64,000 nt of DNA from Azospirillum endophyticum (GTDB lineage: Bacteria; Pseudomonadota; Alphaproteobacteria; Azospirillales; Azospirillaceae), in NCBI RefSeq assembly GCF_016595245.1, contig NZ_JAENHM010000069.1:118563-182562 (forward strand), given 5' to 3'. The position numbers and the translations under genes are program-made. Numbering within the stretch: position 1 is the first letter of the stretch; each line of letters begins with the position of its first letter. Below the pieces are notes generated by a model that saw only the letters and a program-made list of their open reading frames with translations, was not told the DNA's origin and did no database searches. Below, in pieces: positions 16,525-24,973 of the stretch.

Positions 16525-17883
16525 ATGGTAACCTACCTCCTTCACGAGCCGGCCTGCCCGTTGTGTGGGCATCACGATCGCGAGCCTCTCGTCCCTACGG
16601 TCAAGTTCAGCGACCATGGTTACGCAACGGTGCTTCCCGCCGTGTCGGTTTCCGTCTGTCTGAATTGCGGACTGATCCATGAATTTCCACAGGTTAACCT
16701 AGTGGAATCAAAGGACTACACGGAAAAGCATTACTACAACCAAACCAACCGCATTGCCGATCATGACGCCATGCAGCGCCGGCTCAACCCGCTGCGCTGG
16801 GAAGTTCTGCAATCCCGGCTTCCATGGTCAAGCATCAATCGCGCAATCGACGTGGGAGCCAGCGGGGCCTGGTCCGCCTGGGTAAAGCAGCAGCATCCGT
16901 CTGCAAGCAGCGTCCTGGTCGAACCGTCGGCCGAGGCGATCGCTTGGTGCCGCGCGGAATATCCGGAAGTGGAGGCGCATCACGCCATCATCGAGACATA
17001 CCGGGACCCGGTCGGTACCTGCGATCTGATTACCTTCTTCTATTCGCTTTACATGCTCAGCGATCCTTTGGAAACGCTGCGCCGCTGCCATGATCTGCTG
17101 TCTGAAGAGGGGCGGCTGGTCATCTGTATCTCGCATGTGCTGCTGGAGACGAAAATCTGGGGGCATGGCCGTGTCGTTCCCTGGGTCGACATGGAGTTTT
17201 TCGTCCGGGGCGCCCCACTGGTCTATTATTCACGGCACAGTTTGGCCCGCATGGTCGAAACCGCAGGCTTCCATGTGCTGGAGACGCTGGTCGACCAGTT
17301 GCCGACCGAATCGGAACATAACGGCCGCCAGGAATACTATCTGATCGCCCGCCGCCGGAAGCCGGACGACCCGCCGGCCCAACCGCTGTCAGCCCCGGAG
17401 CATGTGGCATGGTCGCGGTCCTTTGTGCTGGATTTTTGCCGGCGCGCCTCAGAAAAATCCGTGGCCTTGCTGTTCCAAAGCCGCCCGATCAACCGCATTC
17501 ACCTCGTCTATGACGATGCCATCTACCGTGACTGGGTGCTCGACATCCTGCGCCCGCATGGGGTGCCGGTCGAGACGCACCGGCTCGATCCGGCCAACTC
17601 CGGCATTCCGGACGGCGTGAGGGACGAACCCGGCGTGGTTCTGCTCAACTCCAGCCCGGTGGCGATCGGCGTCGGCAAATTCAACGCCGCTGCCCGTCAC
17701 GCCCATGCCGCCGCCTGCGTTGCGCCATGGAAAGAGGGACAATACGGCTATTACGCGGATGTCGAGAACGGGAAGCGGGTTTTCACCAAGGCCTTCCTGC
17801 CGATCCGCGACCATGGGGCCGACATCTTTCCATTTGATGTCCACCCCATCGATCTGGTGCATCCGGCTCCCGCATCCGTCTGA
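16525..17883 (+). CDS. Zinc-ribbon class I methyltransferase, C-methyltransferase-like, three-domain
   Basis: About 452 residues. The N-terminus has a zinc-binding pair, CPLCGHHD and CLNCGLIHEF, as in the putative zinc-binding domain that precedes NDP-sugar C-methyltransferases. The middle contains a class I core (AIDVGASGAWSAWV; FFYSLYMLSDPLETL) and a hydrophobic strand VICISHVLLE. The last 140 residues form a third domain (INRIHLVYDDAIYRDWVLDI and GVVLLNSSPVAIGVG) like the C-terminal domain of the same group. C- or O-methylation of a nucleotide sugar is the likely task. I took the ATG at 16525, with GAG six bases upstream; 16519 is an alternative. It is the last gene of the plus-strand operon and is followed by a strong inverted repeat. 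Confidence 0.8.
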   Translation: MVTYLLHEPACPLCGHHDREPLVPTVKFSDHGYATVLPAVSVSVCLNCGLIHEFPQVNLVESKDYTEKHYYNQTNRIADHDAMQRRLNPLRWEVLQSRLPWSSINRAIDVGASGAWSAWVKQQHPSASSVLVEPSAEAIAWCRAEYPEVEAHHAIIETYRDPVGTCDLITFFYSLYMLSDPLETLRRCHDLLSEEGRLVICISHVLLETKIWGHGRVVPWVDMEFFVRGAPLVYYSRHSLARMVETAGFHVLETLVDQLPTESEHNGRQEYYLIARRRKPDDPPAQPLSAPEHVAWSRSFVLDFCRRASEKSVALLFQSRPINRIHLVYDDAIYRDWVLDILRPHGVPVETHRLDPANSGIPDGVRDEPGVVLLNSSPVAIGVGKFNAAARHAHAAACVAPWKEGQYGYYADVENGKRVFTKAFLPIRDHGADIFPFDVHPIDLVHPAPASV

Positions 17884-17893
17884 AACGGGGAGT

Positions 17894-17922
17894 TTTTGCG
17901 GGAAGTGGAGCTTCCCGCAAAA
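17894..17922. terminator. Bidirectional terminator between convergent operons
   Basis: A perfect 12-base-pair stem (arms TTTTGCGGGAAG at 17894-17905 and its complement at 17911-17922) with a five-base loop. The arms start with T runs, so each strand ends the stem in a U-rich stretch. It lies between the stop of the zinc-ribbon methyltransferase (17883) and the stop of the convergent WcbI-like gene (17925), which is where a shared terminator is expected. Confidence 0.8.
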
Positions 17923-17924
17923 CT

Positions 17925-18797
17925 TTATCGAAACTCGATGTAGTGAGTGAGGTATTCCGAAAAAGTCAGGTTGCGCCGTGGGTCAATTCTATAACGCGTA
18001 TCCGGCGTTACGAAAGTCAGGCCAAAATGCTTGATTACACTGGAATGAATCGGCATTTGCGGATCGATCATCTCGAACAGCGAATCATGAAGAGAATCCG
18101 GCAGCGGAGCGAATCCCATCATCTGCAGCATCTGGTTGGTCATGTGGATGAGGGACACATTACCAACATGATTCATCGTAACAAAGGTTCTCTTTGTCTT
18201 GAAATTATCAACGACGAAGTCAATGATTTTGACATCAGTCGACTCTTCCTTGGCGATCTGGGTATCGATGCTTCGCTTGAGAATGCCGTCGACATCAACG
18301 ATGTCCGGAATGTTCAGGTCCAGATAGCGTCGGATAATTTCCTCGGTCGATAGCCCCTGGCGCATCTGGCTGAGCACGAAGCTGTCGCCATAGGCGTAGA
18401 TAGCGTCCGACTGACCGAAACCAGCTTCCCGGCTCGGATCCTCGAGCCTCTTCTCATGGGCGTGCAACGGCCAAAGAGCGTGGAACACAGGATAAGGGTA
18501 GGAAATCTTCTGCACATGATCCGGTATACGCCGGAGAAGTTCACGGTATCCTTCGTCATTGCCCCAGTCAGCCCAGCCGGGAGGGTGGTAGATAAAGACG
18601 GATGCCTCGTTGAGTTCTTCATCGGAAATGTTGAAATCGGACATGATTTTCTGATTTCGATGAGTCCGATAGGCCTTCATCCGATAGGTTTTCTTAAACT
18701 CATCGGATTGCAAAAGCAGATATTGGATGCCAAAGCTGATGCACGTCCCAACGAGAATGCACAAAGGGCGGGTGTCTTGCGTTTCGTTCCGGAGCAT
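17925..18797 (-). CDS. WcbI-like polysaccharide biosynthesis acyltransferase
   Basis: A 290-residue protein that opens with CILVGTCISFGIQYLL, the glycine-cysteine strand-loop that starts WcbI-family proteins. WcbI of Burkholderia capsule clusters is a CoA-binding putative acetyltransferase for capsular sugar. Other visible elements are IYHPPGW, DAIYAYGDSFV and TFVTMNHVGNVSLIHMTN (about residue 205), rich in His/Asn that may serve catalysis. The gene lies downstream of an acyl carrier protein and an acyl-AMP ligase on the same strand, so an acyl group delivered by the carrier is plausible. Its base composition is much lower in GC than the flanks (28 of 60 bases in 18001-18060 are G or C), a sign of acquisition by transfer. 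The start has no obvious ribosome-binding site. Confidence 0.7.
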   Translation of the reverse strand: MLRNETQDTRPLCILVGTCISFGIQYLLLQSDEFKKTYRMKAYRTHRNQKIMSDFNISDEELNEASVFIYHPPGWADWGNDEGYRELLRRIPDHVQKISYPYPVFHALWPLHAHEKRLEDPSREAGFGQSDAIYAYGDSFVLSQMRQGLSTEEIIRRYLDLNIPDIVDVDGILKRSIDTQIAKEESTDVKIIDFVVDNFKTKRTFVTMNHVGNVSLIHMTNQMLQMMGFAPLPDSLHDSLFEMIDPQMPIHSSVIKHFGLTFVTPDTRYRIDPRRNLTFSEYLTHYIEFR

Positions 18798-18853
18798 AGT
18801 GGAAGTCCGTTGTCAAAATTCTTAAATGGGCACTAAAGCAGATTCAAACCGCT

Positions 18854-19111
18854 TCAGCCTGCCATCTTCTTCTGGATAAGGTCGATCAACTCTCCGACAT
18901 TCTTCAGACGATCCGCTTCTAATGGGCCGATGGTAATGGAAAATTTCTTCTCGATCGCAAGAAGCAAACGAACATGAGACAAAGAATCCCAACCATTGAC
19001 ATCCTCGGCGACCGTCTCATCGTCGATCGTGATACCCGGATCGAAAAATACGGACTGCATCACCTCCAGCAAAAGAGTGGACACATTTTCACGTTCCATA
19101 GACTTGTCCAT
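18854..19111 (-). CDS. Acyl carrier protein
   Basis: An 85-residue acidic protein with the carrier-protein signature GWDSLSHVRLLLAIEKKF; Ser43 is the predicted phosphopantetheine attachment site. The fold length (about 80 residues, four helices) is standard. AGGA six bases before the ATG at 19111 supports this start, which lies 23 bases inside the end of the upstream acyl-AMP ligase gene, so the two are translationally coupled. It probably receives an acyl group from the ligase and hands it to a transferase, with the WcbI-like protein as the obvious candidate. It is unlikely to be the housekeeping fatty-acid ACP, which normally sits beside fabF and fabD. GC content is low, as in the downstream gene. 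Confidence 0.88.
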   Translation of the reverse strand: MDKSMERENVSTLLLEVMQSVFFDPGITIDDETVAEDVNGWDSLSHVRLLLAIEKKFSITIGPLEADRLKNVGELIDLIQKKMAG

Positions 19112-20759
19112 GAGATATCCTGATATTTTGGTTCATTGTCAGATAACGCTCAAGATTTTCCCCGCGCGCGATTTTTCCGCTGGTGGTCTTGATGAGCCAA
19201 CGCGGAGCGACGAGCTCGGCACGTACGGAAAGATTAAGCCCCCGCAGCAGCGTCGATTTCAGAGCACGCACAACAGCGCGGCGAGCGGCAGGATCGGGGT
19301 CCGCGCATTCAGCCAACACCACCACCTCTTCGCTCATCGTCGCCTGGCTCATCAACCCGAGGGCGACAAGGCGGCCAGGGATGACCCCCTCCACCGTGGC
19401 GGCAAGCGCCTCGATGTCATGGGCATAGTAATTGCGTCCGTTGACGATGATGACATCCTTGCGCCGTCCGGTAATGAACAGCTCGCCATCCTGGATGAAG
19501 CCAAGATCGCCGGTCAGGTACAAGCCGTCCTGAAAGGCCGCCGCCGTGTCCTCCGGGGCGGAATGATAGCCGGTGAACAAGAAGGACGCGCTCAAGGCGA
19601 TCTCCCCGACCCGCCCGGCCGCCAAAGGCTGCCGCGCGTCGTCAAGAATATGCACCGCCATCCCGTCAATCGGCTTGCCGACCGACAGAAGCACAAGGGA
19701 ATCGTCCTCGTCGCCCGGCTCGATCCTGCCGAACGCAAGCGCCTTGGCGGAGGCCATCAGGCGGACAGGTGGGGCGCCCAGGGGCGACTGGGTCACTGCA
19801 AAGACCGCTTCGGCCATGGCGTAGCAGGTCGTCAGCCGATCCGACCCAACTCCCCAGGAACCAAAGCGCTGGAGAAACTGATCGAAGGTCGCCGCCTTGC
19901 AGGGTTCGGAGCAGTTGATGAAAGCCTTGACCGAGCCAAGATCGTACCGCTCATCCGAGCCGACCGCCAATCTCAGGTGGTTGAAGGCGAAATTGGGCAG
20001 CCAGACATGGGTTGCCTTGGTCTCTTCGATCCATCGGAACAGGATTCCCGGCTGCCGCGCCCATTCCATTGGGTCGAGCAGGACGATCGGGATCCCCAGC
20101 ACCAGCGGCATGACGAAACAAGCGACCAGCCCCATGTCGTGGTAGAGCGGCAGCCAACTGGCGATCCGGTCGGCGACACCAAGGCCGATGGCGGCTCGAT
20201 ACGCCTCGACCTGTTCGAGAACCGCCCGATGCGTCAGCATCACTCCCTTACGCAGGCCGGTGGTGCCCGAACTGAATTGGAGGAACGCCACGTCGTCCGG
20301 TCTGACATCCGGCCATTCGAAGGGCCGGGTGTCGGCCGGCACTTGGTCAGGGTCGACGATGACAAGCTCTTTGGAGCCGGCGGCGGCGATCACCCCGCCC
20401 TGATCGGCGGCGGCAACCACCAGGGCGCGGGCACCGACCCGGTCGAACATACGGCGCAGACCGGGCCAATAAACGTCCGGGCTTTGTTTTTCGGTCAGCG
20501 GCGCCAGAATGGACGGCACGCAACCGGCAATCAGCGCGCCGACAAAGGCTTGGAGCAGATCGGGTGTATGGCGCAGCACAATCAGCACGATATCGCCGGG
20601 CTGAAGGCCGCAACGCCGGAAGTGGTGGGCGTAGGCGGTCCCGCCGTCCAAGACGTCCCCGAACCTCAGGACGGTCGCCATGCCATTGCGAACGAAATGA
20701 CAGAACACAGTGTCGGAGCGCGTGCCATGGGCGCGCAGATGATCCAGCACGGTGTCCAT
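19089..20759 (-). CDS. Fatty-acyl-AMP ligase (AMP-binding enzyme)
   Basis: A 556-residue member of the adenylate-forming family. Core motifs: FLQFSSGTTGLRKGVMLTH (A3 phosphate loop), WLPLYHDMGLVACFVMPLV and GDLGFIQDGELFITGRRKD (quoted in part) with IIVNGRNYYAHDIE. The YHDMGL and GRNYYAHDIE patterns are those of fatty-acyl-AMP ligases rather than acyl-CoA synthetases; these load acyl groups onto carrier proteins. The ACP gene overlaps its 3' end, which fits that role exactly. The ATG at 20759 has AAGGAG nine bases upstream; a longer reading would start at 20846. It faces the methyltransferase at 20987 across a 227-base divergent region. Chain length of the substrate cannot be predicted. Confidence 0.85.
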   Translation of the reverse strand: MDTVLDHLRAHGTRSDTVFCHFVRNGMATVLRFGDVLDGGTAYAHHFRRCGLQPGDIVLIVLRHTPDLLQAFVGALIAGCVPSILAPLTEKQSPDVYWPGLRRMFDRVGARALVVAAADQGGVIAAAGSKELVIVDPDQVPADTRPFEWPDVRPDDVAFLQFSSGTTGLRKGVMLTHRAVLEQVEAYRAAIGLGVADRIASWLPLYHDMGLVACFVMPLVLGIPIVLLDPMEWARQPGILFRWIEETKATHVWLPNFAFNHLRLAVGSDERYDLGSVKAFINCSEPCKAATFDQFLQRFGSWGVGSDRLTTCYAMAEAVFAVTQSPLGAPPVRLMASAKALAFGRIEPGDEDDSLVLLSVGKPIDGMAVHILDDARQPLAAGRVGEIALSASFLFTGYHSAPEDTAAAFQDGLYLTGDLGFIQDGELFITGRRKDVIIVNGRNYYAHDIEALAATVEGVIPGRLVALGLMSQATMSEEVVVLAECADPDPAARRAVVRALKSTLLRGLNLSVRAELVAPRWLIKTTSGKIARGENLERYLTMNQNIRISHGQVYGT

Positions 20760-20986
20760 GCCGAAAAGCTCCTTAAGGTGGTATTCGTTCGGTATGGTGA
20801 ACGTTCGGCTTGATGTTTGGAAGTGCCATACCCGGTGGTTCCGCACAAGCGCTTTGCCGTTAGGATCCCGGTTGAAGCTCCCGATTCACGGCGCTACCGT
20901 TCGCCCGAGCCTTCAGATACTTTGATGGCAAACCGGCTGGGCGCCTGTTGCGGTTGCCATCGGCTGGGCAAGTTCATGGACTAACA
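20760..20986. promoter_or_regulatory. Divergent promoter region of the acyl-ligase module and a methyltransferase
   Basis: A 227-base non-coding stretch between outward-facing genes, so it must hold promoters for both. It includes patches lower in GC than its surroundings. I could not identify an operator or a reliable -35/-10 pair, and no RNA gene was recognised. Confidence 0.4.
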
Positions 20987-22132
20987 ATGACCGACATTCC
21001 CTATCTCAATTTCTACCGCAAACATGACGTATCGCCAGTCGTCCAAGACATCAGCAATCTGGCAACCCATTTCCAGCGACGAGATTCTCTTTACCGATTT
21101 CTCGGCATCCCCCCTGCCTTCGTCGCCAACCGCCGCGTCATAGAATTCGGTCCCGGCTCGGGTCACAACGCTCTGTTCACTGCCAGCCTGCGGCCCAGCC
21201 ACTATGTCCTGGTCGACGGCAACCCACGGGGAGTGACGGAGACTCGCCAGAATCTCGCTCGGCATTTCGGCGATGATCCAAGCCTGACGGTCATCGAAAG
21301 CACCTTCGAGGAATTCATGACGGACGAGCGGTTCGACCTCGTCCTGGCCGAGGGGTTTTTGCCGCATGTGTCCGATCCGCTGGCGCTGCTCCGCCGGTTG
21401 GCGCGCTTCGTTGCTCCGGGGGGCGTCCTTGTCATCACCACGGTCAGTCCGGCCTCGATCCTGTCGGAAAATCTACGTCGTCTGATCCGAACCGGCATTG
21501 TCGCGCCGAATGCCGAGCCTGCCGAGCAGATCGCAACGCTTCTGCCGGTTCTCGGTCCGCATCTGGCGACACTGAAGGGAATGAGCCGCTCGCACGAGGA
21601 TTGGCTGATGGACAACATCGTCCAACCGGTCCGCCACGCCAAGCTTTTGCCGATCCCGCAAGCAATCGCCGCACTTGCCGATGAGTTCGACGCCTATGGC
21701 CTTTCCCCGGCCATCGCCACCGATCCTCGCTGGTATAAGGATGTGCATGGTGACGAACGCGGCTTCAATGCCAGGGTAACCGCATGTTGCGAACGCCGTG
21801 TCGCGGCCTTGATCGACTACCGCTGCGACCCGGCCGACCATGACGAGGCGACCGGTCGCGCCATCGAGACCGAGTGCATGGCACTGTGGACCTGCATGAA
21901 CGCGATCGAGACAGAAGACTGCGTCGCCCCGGCAATACCAGCCTTGCCCATCCTGGAGCGCTTGAGCCGGCTTCTGCGGCCACTTCTTCCGAAGACCGCC
22001 GAAGCCCTGGACGAGGCCAGCGCCTGTTTTGCCGGTCACATCCCCTTGTCGGAGATGAGGTTGTTCCCATCGCTGTGGGGACGCGGACAGCAGTATCTCA
22101 GCCTAATCCGTCGTCCTGAATGGCCACGCTAG
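20987..22132 (+). CDS. Class I SAM-dependent methyltransferase (long form)
   Basis: A 381-residue protein. The N-terminal 190 residues hold a class I core: VIEFGPGSGHNALFTA (motif I, about residue 53), YVLVDGNPRGV, and FDLVLAEGFLPHVSDPLALL. The C-terminal half is mostly helical, with no motif that I recognise, and may recognise the substrate. It is transcribed alone, between the acyl-ligase module and the KAS III-like gene, and could act in either the glycan or the lipid part of the cluster. The ATG at 20987 was taken because the protein then begins just before the conserved fold; no clear ribosome-binding site was seen. The region after its stop contains no obvious terminator. Confidence 0.78.
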   Translation: MTDIPYLNFYRKHDVSPVVQDISNLATHFQRRDSLYRFLGIPPAFVANRRVIEFGPGSGHNALFTASLRPSHYVLVDGNPRGVTETRQNLARHFGDDPSLTVIESTFEEFMTDERFDLVLAEGFLPHVSDPLALLRRLARFVAPGGVLVITTVSPASILSENLRRLIRTGIVAPNAEPAEQIATLLPVLGPHLATLKGMSRSHEDWLMDNIVQPVRHAKLLPIPQAIAALADEFDAYGLSPAIATDPRWYKDVHGDERGFNARVTACCERRVAALIDYRCDPADHDEATGRAIETECMALWTCMNAIETEDCVAPAIPALPILERLSRLLRPLLPKTAEALDEASACFAGHIPLSEMRLFPSLWGRGQQYLSLIRRPEWPR

Positions 22133-22232
22133 AATCAGGAGATGCGGACGTTCACTCCCGACACTTCCTGAATACTTTGATCTTACCCGCGCTGTCGGCT
22201 TTGATCGTCCGGTACCTTCCTTCCAAGAAACC

Positions 22233-23327
22233 TCACACCGCCAACACCGGATAGCCCTCCGGCAGATCGACCACCTGCGGCTCCGGCATCGGCCCCAGCT
22301 CCGCCACCATCGCCCCCCAGGACCACCCGACCCCGAATCCGGCCATCAGCGTCTTCACCGGCCCGGCCGCCAGCAGCCCCCCCATGCTGTGGCAGATCGC
22401 CAGCGGAATCGAGGCCGAGCTGGTGTTGCCGAAGCCCTGCATATCGATGACGAACCTGTCGGCCGGCGCCTTCACCTTTTTCCGCAGATGCTCCAGCATG
22501 AAGGCATTGGCTTGGTGCAGCACGAAGCGGTCGATGCCGTCAATGTCGGTACCGGCATGCTCCATCGCCTCGCGCAGCAGCGGCGGCACGGCGCGCAGCG
22601 TGAAGGAGAAGACCTCCGCCCCGTTCAGGGTCAGGCGCGAGTCGCGCTCCAACTGGGCGGCAGCTTCCTCATCGGCGACCCGGCCGGCGGTGCCGACCGT
22701 CGGGATCAGGCTATGGCGCTTGCCGCCGGCCTTGACGAAGATGTGCGGCGCGCCGGCGCCGTCGGTGCCGATCACCACCGGGATGGGCGGGGCCGCCGCG
22801 TCGACCTCCAGCGCCGTCGCCGATCCGGCGTCGCCGAACAGCGGCAGGGTGGCGCGGTCCTCCGGATGCAGGTGGCGTGTGGCGTTGTCGCCGCACAGCA
22901 CCAGCGCACGGCGGGCCGTCGACCCGCCCAGCAGCTTCGCCGCGATCCACAGGCCGTAGACATAGCCCGAGCAGCCCAGCGGCACGTCGAAGGCCGCCGC
23001 ACTGGTCGGCAGCCCGAGCCGGTGCTGCATGATGCAGGCGGTCGCCGGCAGCACATAGTCGGCATCCTGCGAGACGAAGACCAGCACCTCCACCGTCGCC
23101 GGGTCCCAGCCCAGCTGCGCCATCAGCCCCTCCGCCGCGGCCATGCAGAGGTCGGAGGCGCAATAGGGCGGCGGCAGCACGCGGCGTTCCTGGACGCCGA
23201 TGGTGGCGGCCAGCTTCCTCGCCTCCTCCACCGTGAACATGCCGGGGTCCTCGACGAAGGAATGGCGCTGGAGCGGCACCACCGCGCGCAGGCCGGCGAT
23301 CCGGATGCCCTCGATGATGGCTTTCAT
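22233..23327 (-). CDS. 3-oxoacyl-ACP synthase III-like (KAS III/FabH fold)
   Basis: A 364-residue thiolase-fold enzyme. The catalytic triad is complete: Cys119 in PLGCSGYVYGL, His271 in VLHQANAFM, and Asn301 in GFGNTSSASIPLA. Such enzymes condense or transfer acyl groups from CoA or ACP. It is longer than housekeeping FabH (about 320 residues) and is not next to other fatty-acid genes, so it is probably a specialised starter or acyl-transfer enzyme. The ATG at 23327 has AGGA five bases upstream. It diverges from an operon of SDR, Rieske protein, oxygenase subunit and GNAT, so the region between them (23328-23567) holds both promoters. The nearby FAAL and ACP could share its substrate. Confidence 0.87.
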   Translation of the reverse strand: MKAIIEGIRIAGLRAVVPLQRHSFVEDPGMFTVEEARKLAATIGVQERRVLPPPYCASDLCMAAAEGLMAQLGWDPATVEVLVFVSQDADYVLPATACIMQHRLGLPTSAAAFDVPLGCSGYVYGLWIAAKLLGGSTARRALVLCGDNATRHLHPEDRATLPLFGDAGSATALEVDAAAPPIPVVIGTDGAGAPHIFVKAGGKRHSLIPTVGTAGRVADEEAAAQLERDSRLTLNGAEVFSFTLRAVPPLLREAMEHAGTDIDGIDRFVLHQANAFMLEHLRKKVKAPADRFVIDMQGFGNTSSASIPLAICHSMGGLLAAGPVKTLMAGFGVGWSWGAMVAELGPMPEPQVVDLPEGYPVLAV

Positions 23328-23567
23328 GACAGTCCTGTCCTTCGCGTGTTCGCGGCCCGGCGGGGGCCTCTTCGGAAACCGGTGGCCGGCACCATAGCGC
23401 AGAGTGGGGCCGGATTGGTTTCCGGATCCTTGATTGCGGACAATTACGGCGCGGAGCATCCCCGTCCAAGCCCCATCCGCCGCGCAATCGAAAAAGCCGC
23501 AGCGGGGAGGGCGCCGCGCTTATGCTATGGTCCCCACTTTCCCGCCACCGAACCGGATTTCCCCGCG
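23328..23567. promoter_or_regulatory. Divergent promoter region, KAS III-like and SDR-Rieske operons
   Basis: A 240-base non-coding region between two outward-facing transcription units. It is GC-rich with a less GC-rich patch near 23415-23455. Both promoters must lie here. No operator, riboswitch or terminator could be assigned. Confidence 0.4.
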
Positions 23568-24332
23568 ATGACCGCCGCCTACAACCCGATGGACCTGACC
23601 GGCCGCCGCATCCTGGTGACCGGAGCGTCGGCCGGAATCGGCCGGGCGACGGCGGTGGTGCTGGCGAAGCTGGGAGCGCGGCTGGTGCTGAACGGCCGCG
23701 ACGAGGAACGGCTGGCCGAGACCGCCGACCGACTGGACGGCGACAGCCACGCCATCGCCCCCTTCGACCTGTCGGACCTCGAAGCCGTGCCCGGCTGGAT
23801 GAAGGGGCTGTGCGCCGACGACGCCTCCTTCGACGGCATCGCGCACTGCGCCGGCATCCAGACCCTGCGGCCGATCCGCATCTTCTCCGCCGCCTTCTTC
23901 GACGAGGTGATGCGGGCCAACCTGGGCAGCGCGTTGGCGCTCGCCCGCGGGCTGCGGCAGAAGGGCTGCCATGCCGAACGGGCGGCGATGGCGCTGATCT
24001 CCTCCACCGCCGCCACGGCGGCCTCGCCGGGCAACGTCGTCTATGCCGCCAGCAAGGGCGGCATCATCGCCGCCACCAAGGGGCTGGCCGTGGAACTGTT
24101 GGGCGACGGCATCCGCGTCAACTGCGTGGTCCCCTCCATCGTCGAGACCGAGCTGATCGAGCGCGGCAAGCAGAAGCTGACCGCCGAGCAGTACGAGCAC
24201 CTGCGGACGCTGCAGCCGCTGGGATTCGGCCATCCCGACGACATCGCCCACATGATCGCCTATCTACTCGCCGACACCAGCCGCTGGATGACCGGGTCCA
24301 TCGTCACGGTGGACGGCGGCCGCACCGCCTGA
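23568..24332 (+). CDS. Short-chain dehydrogenase/reductase
   Basis: A 254-residue classical SDR. The nucleotide-binding motif is TGASAGIGRA (about residue 17), followed by LNGRD, which hints at NADP preference. Active-site residues are visible in ISSTAATAASPGNVVYAASKGG (Ser, then Tyr-x-x-x-Lys; quoted in part). The C-terminus ends in TGSIVTVDGGRTA, as in FabG-like reductases. It probably oxidises or reduces a hydroxyl/keto group on the compound handled by the oxygenase genes that follow, since hydroxylation and dehydrogenation often go together. The ATG at 23568 begins at the typical distance before the fold. It is the first gene of the operon, eight bases before the Rieske gene. Confidence 0.88.
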   Translation: MTAAYNPMDLTGRRILVTGASAGIGRATAVVLAKLGARLVLNGRDEERLAETADRLDGDSHAIAPFDLSDLEAVPGWMKGLCADDASFDGIAHCAGIQTLRPIRIFSAAFFDEVMRANLGSALALARGLRQKGCHAERAAMALISSTAATAASPGNVVYAASKGGIIAATKGLAVELLGDGIRVNCVVPSIVETELIERGKQKLTAEQYEHLRTLQPLGFGHPDDIAHMIAYLLADTSRWMTGSIVTVDGGRTA

Positions 24333-24340
24333 GCTCCGCA

Positions 24341-24973
24341 ATGGATGACCGGACGCCCGAAAACCGCTGGTTCCACCTCTGCACCACCGACGACCTCGCC
24401 GGTCCCAACGCCTTCGTCACCACGCGGGTGGGGGCGGTGCCGCTGGTGGCGCAGACCATCAAGGGGCGGGTGGTCGCCTTCCGCAACGTCTGCACCCACC
24501 GCTTCGCCGTGATCCATGGCGAGCCGTCAGGCTGCGGCCCGCTGCGCTGCCCCTATCACGGCTGGAGCTTCGACGCCGACGGCGTGCCGGTGGGGCTGCC
24601 CTTCAACCCGACCGACTTCCAGCTTGAGGCCGAGGGGCGCCGACGCCTGGCCCTGCACCCGGCGTCGCTGGCCCGCTGCGGCCGCTTGGTCTTCGTCCGG
24701 GTGGCCCTCGACGGCCCATCGCTGGAGGAGGAGCTGGGCACGGACCTGTTCGCCCGGCTGGCCGCCCTGTCCGAAAACTTCCCCCACCGCGGCGACGCGC
24801 TGGAGCCGGCCGAGGATTGGGAGCGCATCGAGGTCGCCAACCTGCGCCTTCATCTGGCGCCGGGCGGGGCGGCACTTGTCCTGCACAGCGCCGCCCCGCC
24901 CGGCGCCGACCGGCGCTTCTCCCGCACCGCCACCCGCCATCCCGCCATCGCCGATGCGGAGCTGCCGGTATGA
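24341..24973 (+). CDS. Free-standing Rieske [2Fe-2S] protein
   Basis: A 210-residue protein whose N-terminal half is a complete Rieske domain: Cys51-x-His53 (NVCTHRFAV) and Cys70-x2-His73 (LRCPYHGWSF). This is the order and spacing of oxygenase-type Rieske domains. The C-terminal half (about residues 100-210) is short and lacks the His-His-carboxylate iron site. Its stop overlaps the ATG of the next gene, which encodes the complementary part: an oxygenase catalytic domain without Rieske ligands. The two together look like one Rieske oxygenase alpha subunit divided in two genes. At 210 residues it is longer than a simple Rieske ferredoxin (about 105 residues). A dedicated electron carrier is the alternative. 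Confidence 0.85.
   Translation: MDDRTPENRWFHLCTTDDLAGPNAFVTTRVGAVPLVAQTIKGRVVAFRNVCTHRFAVIHGEPSGCGPLRCPYHGWSFDADGVPVGLPFNPTDFQLEAEGRRRLALHPASLARCGRLVFVRVALDGPSLEEELGTDLFARLAALSENFPHRGDALEPAEDWERIEVANLRLHLAPGGAALVLHSAAPPGADRRFSRTATRHPAIADAELPV

Noticed and set aside
22389..23567. Long open frame in front of the SDR gene on the plus strand
   Set aside because: It is the complement of the KAS III-like gene in GC-rich DNA; the SDR fold begins only at 23568 and the extension is Arg/His/Gln-rich noise.
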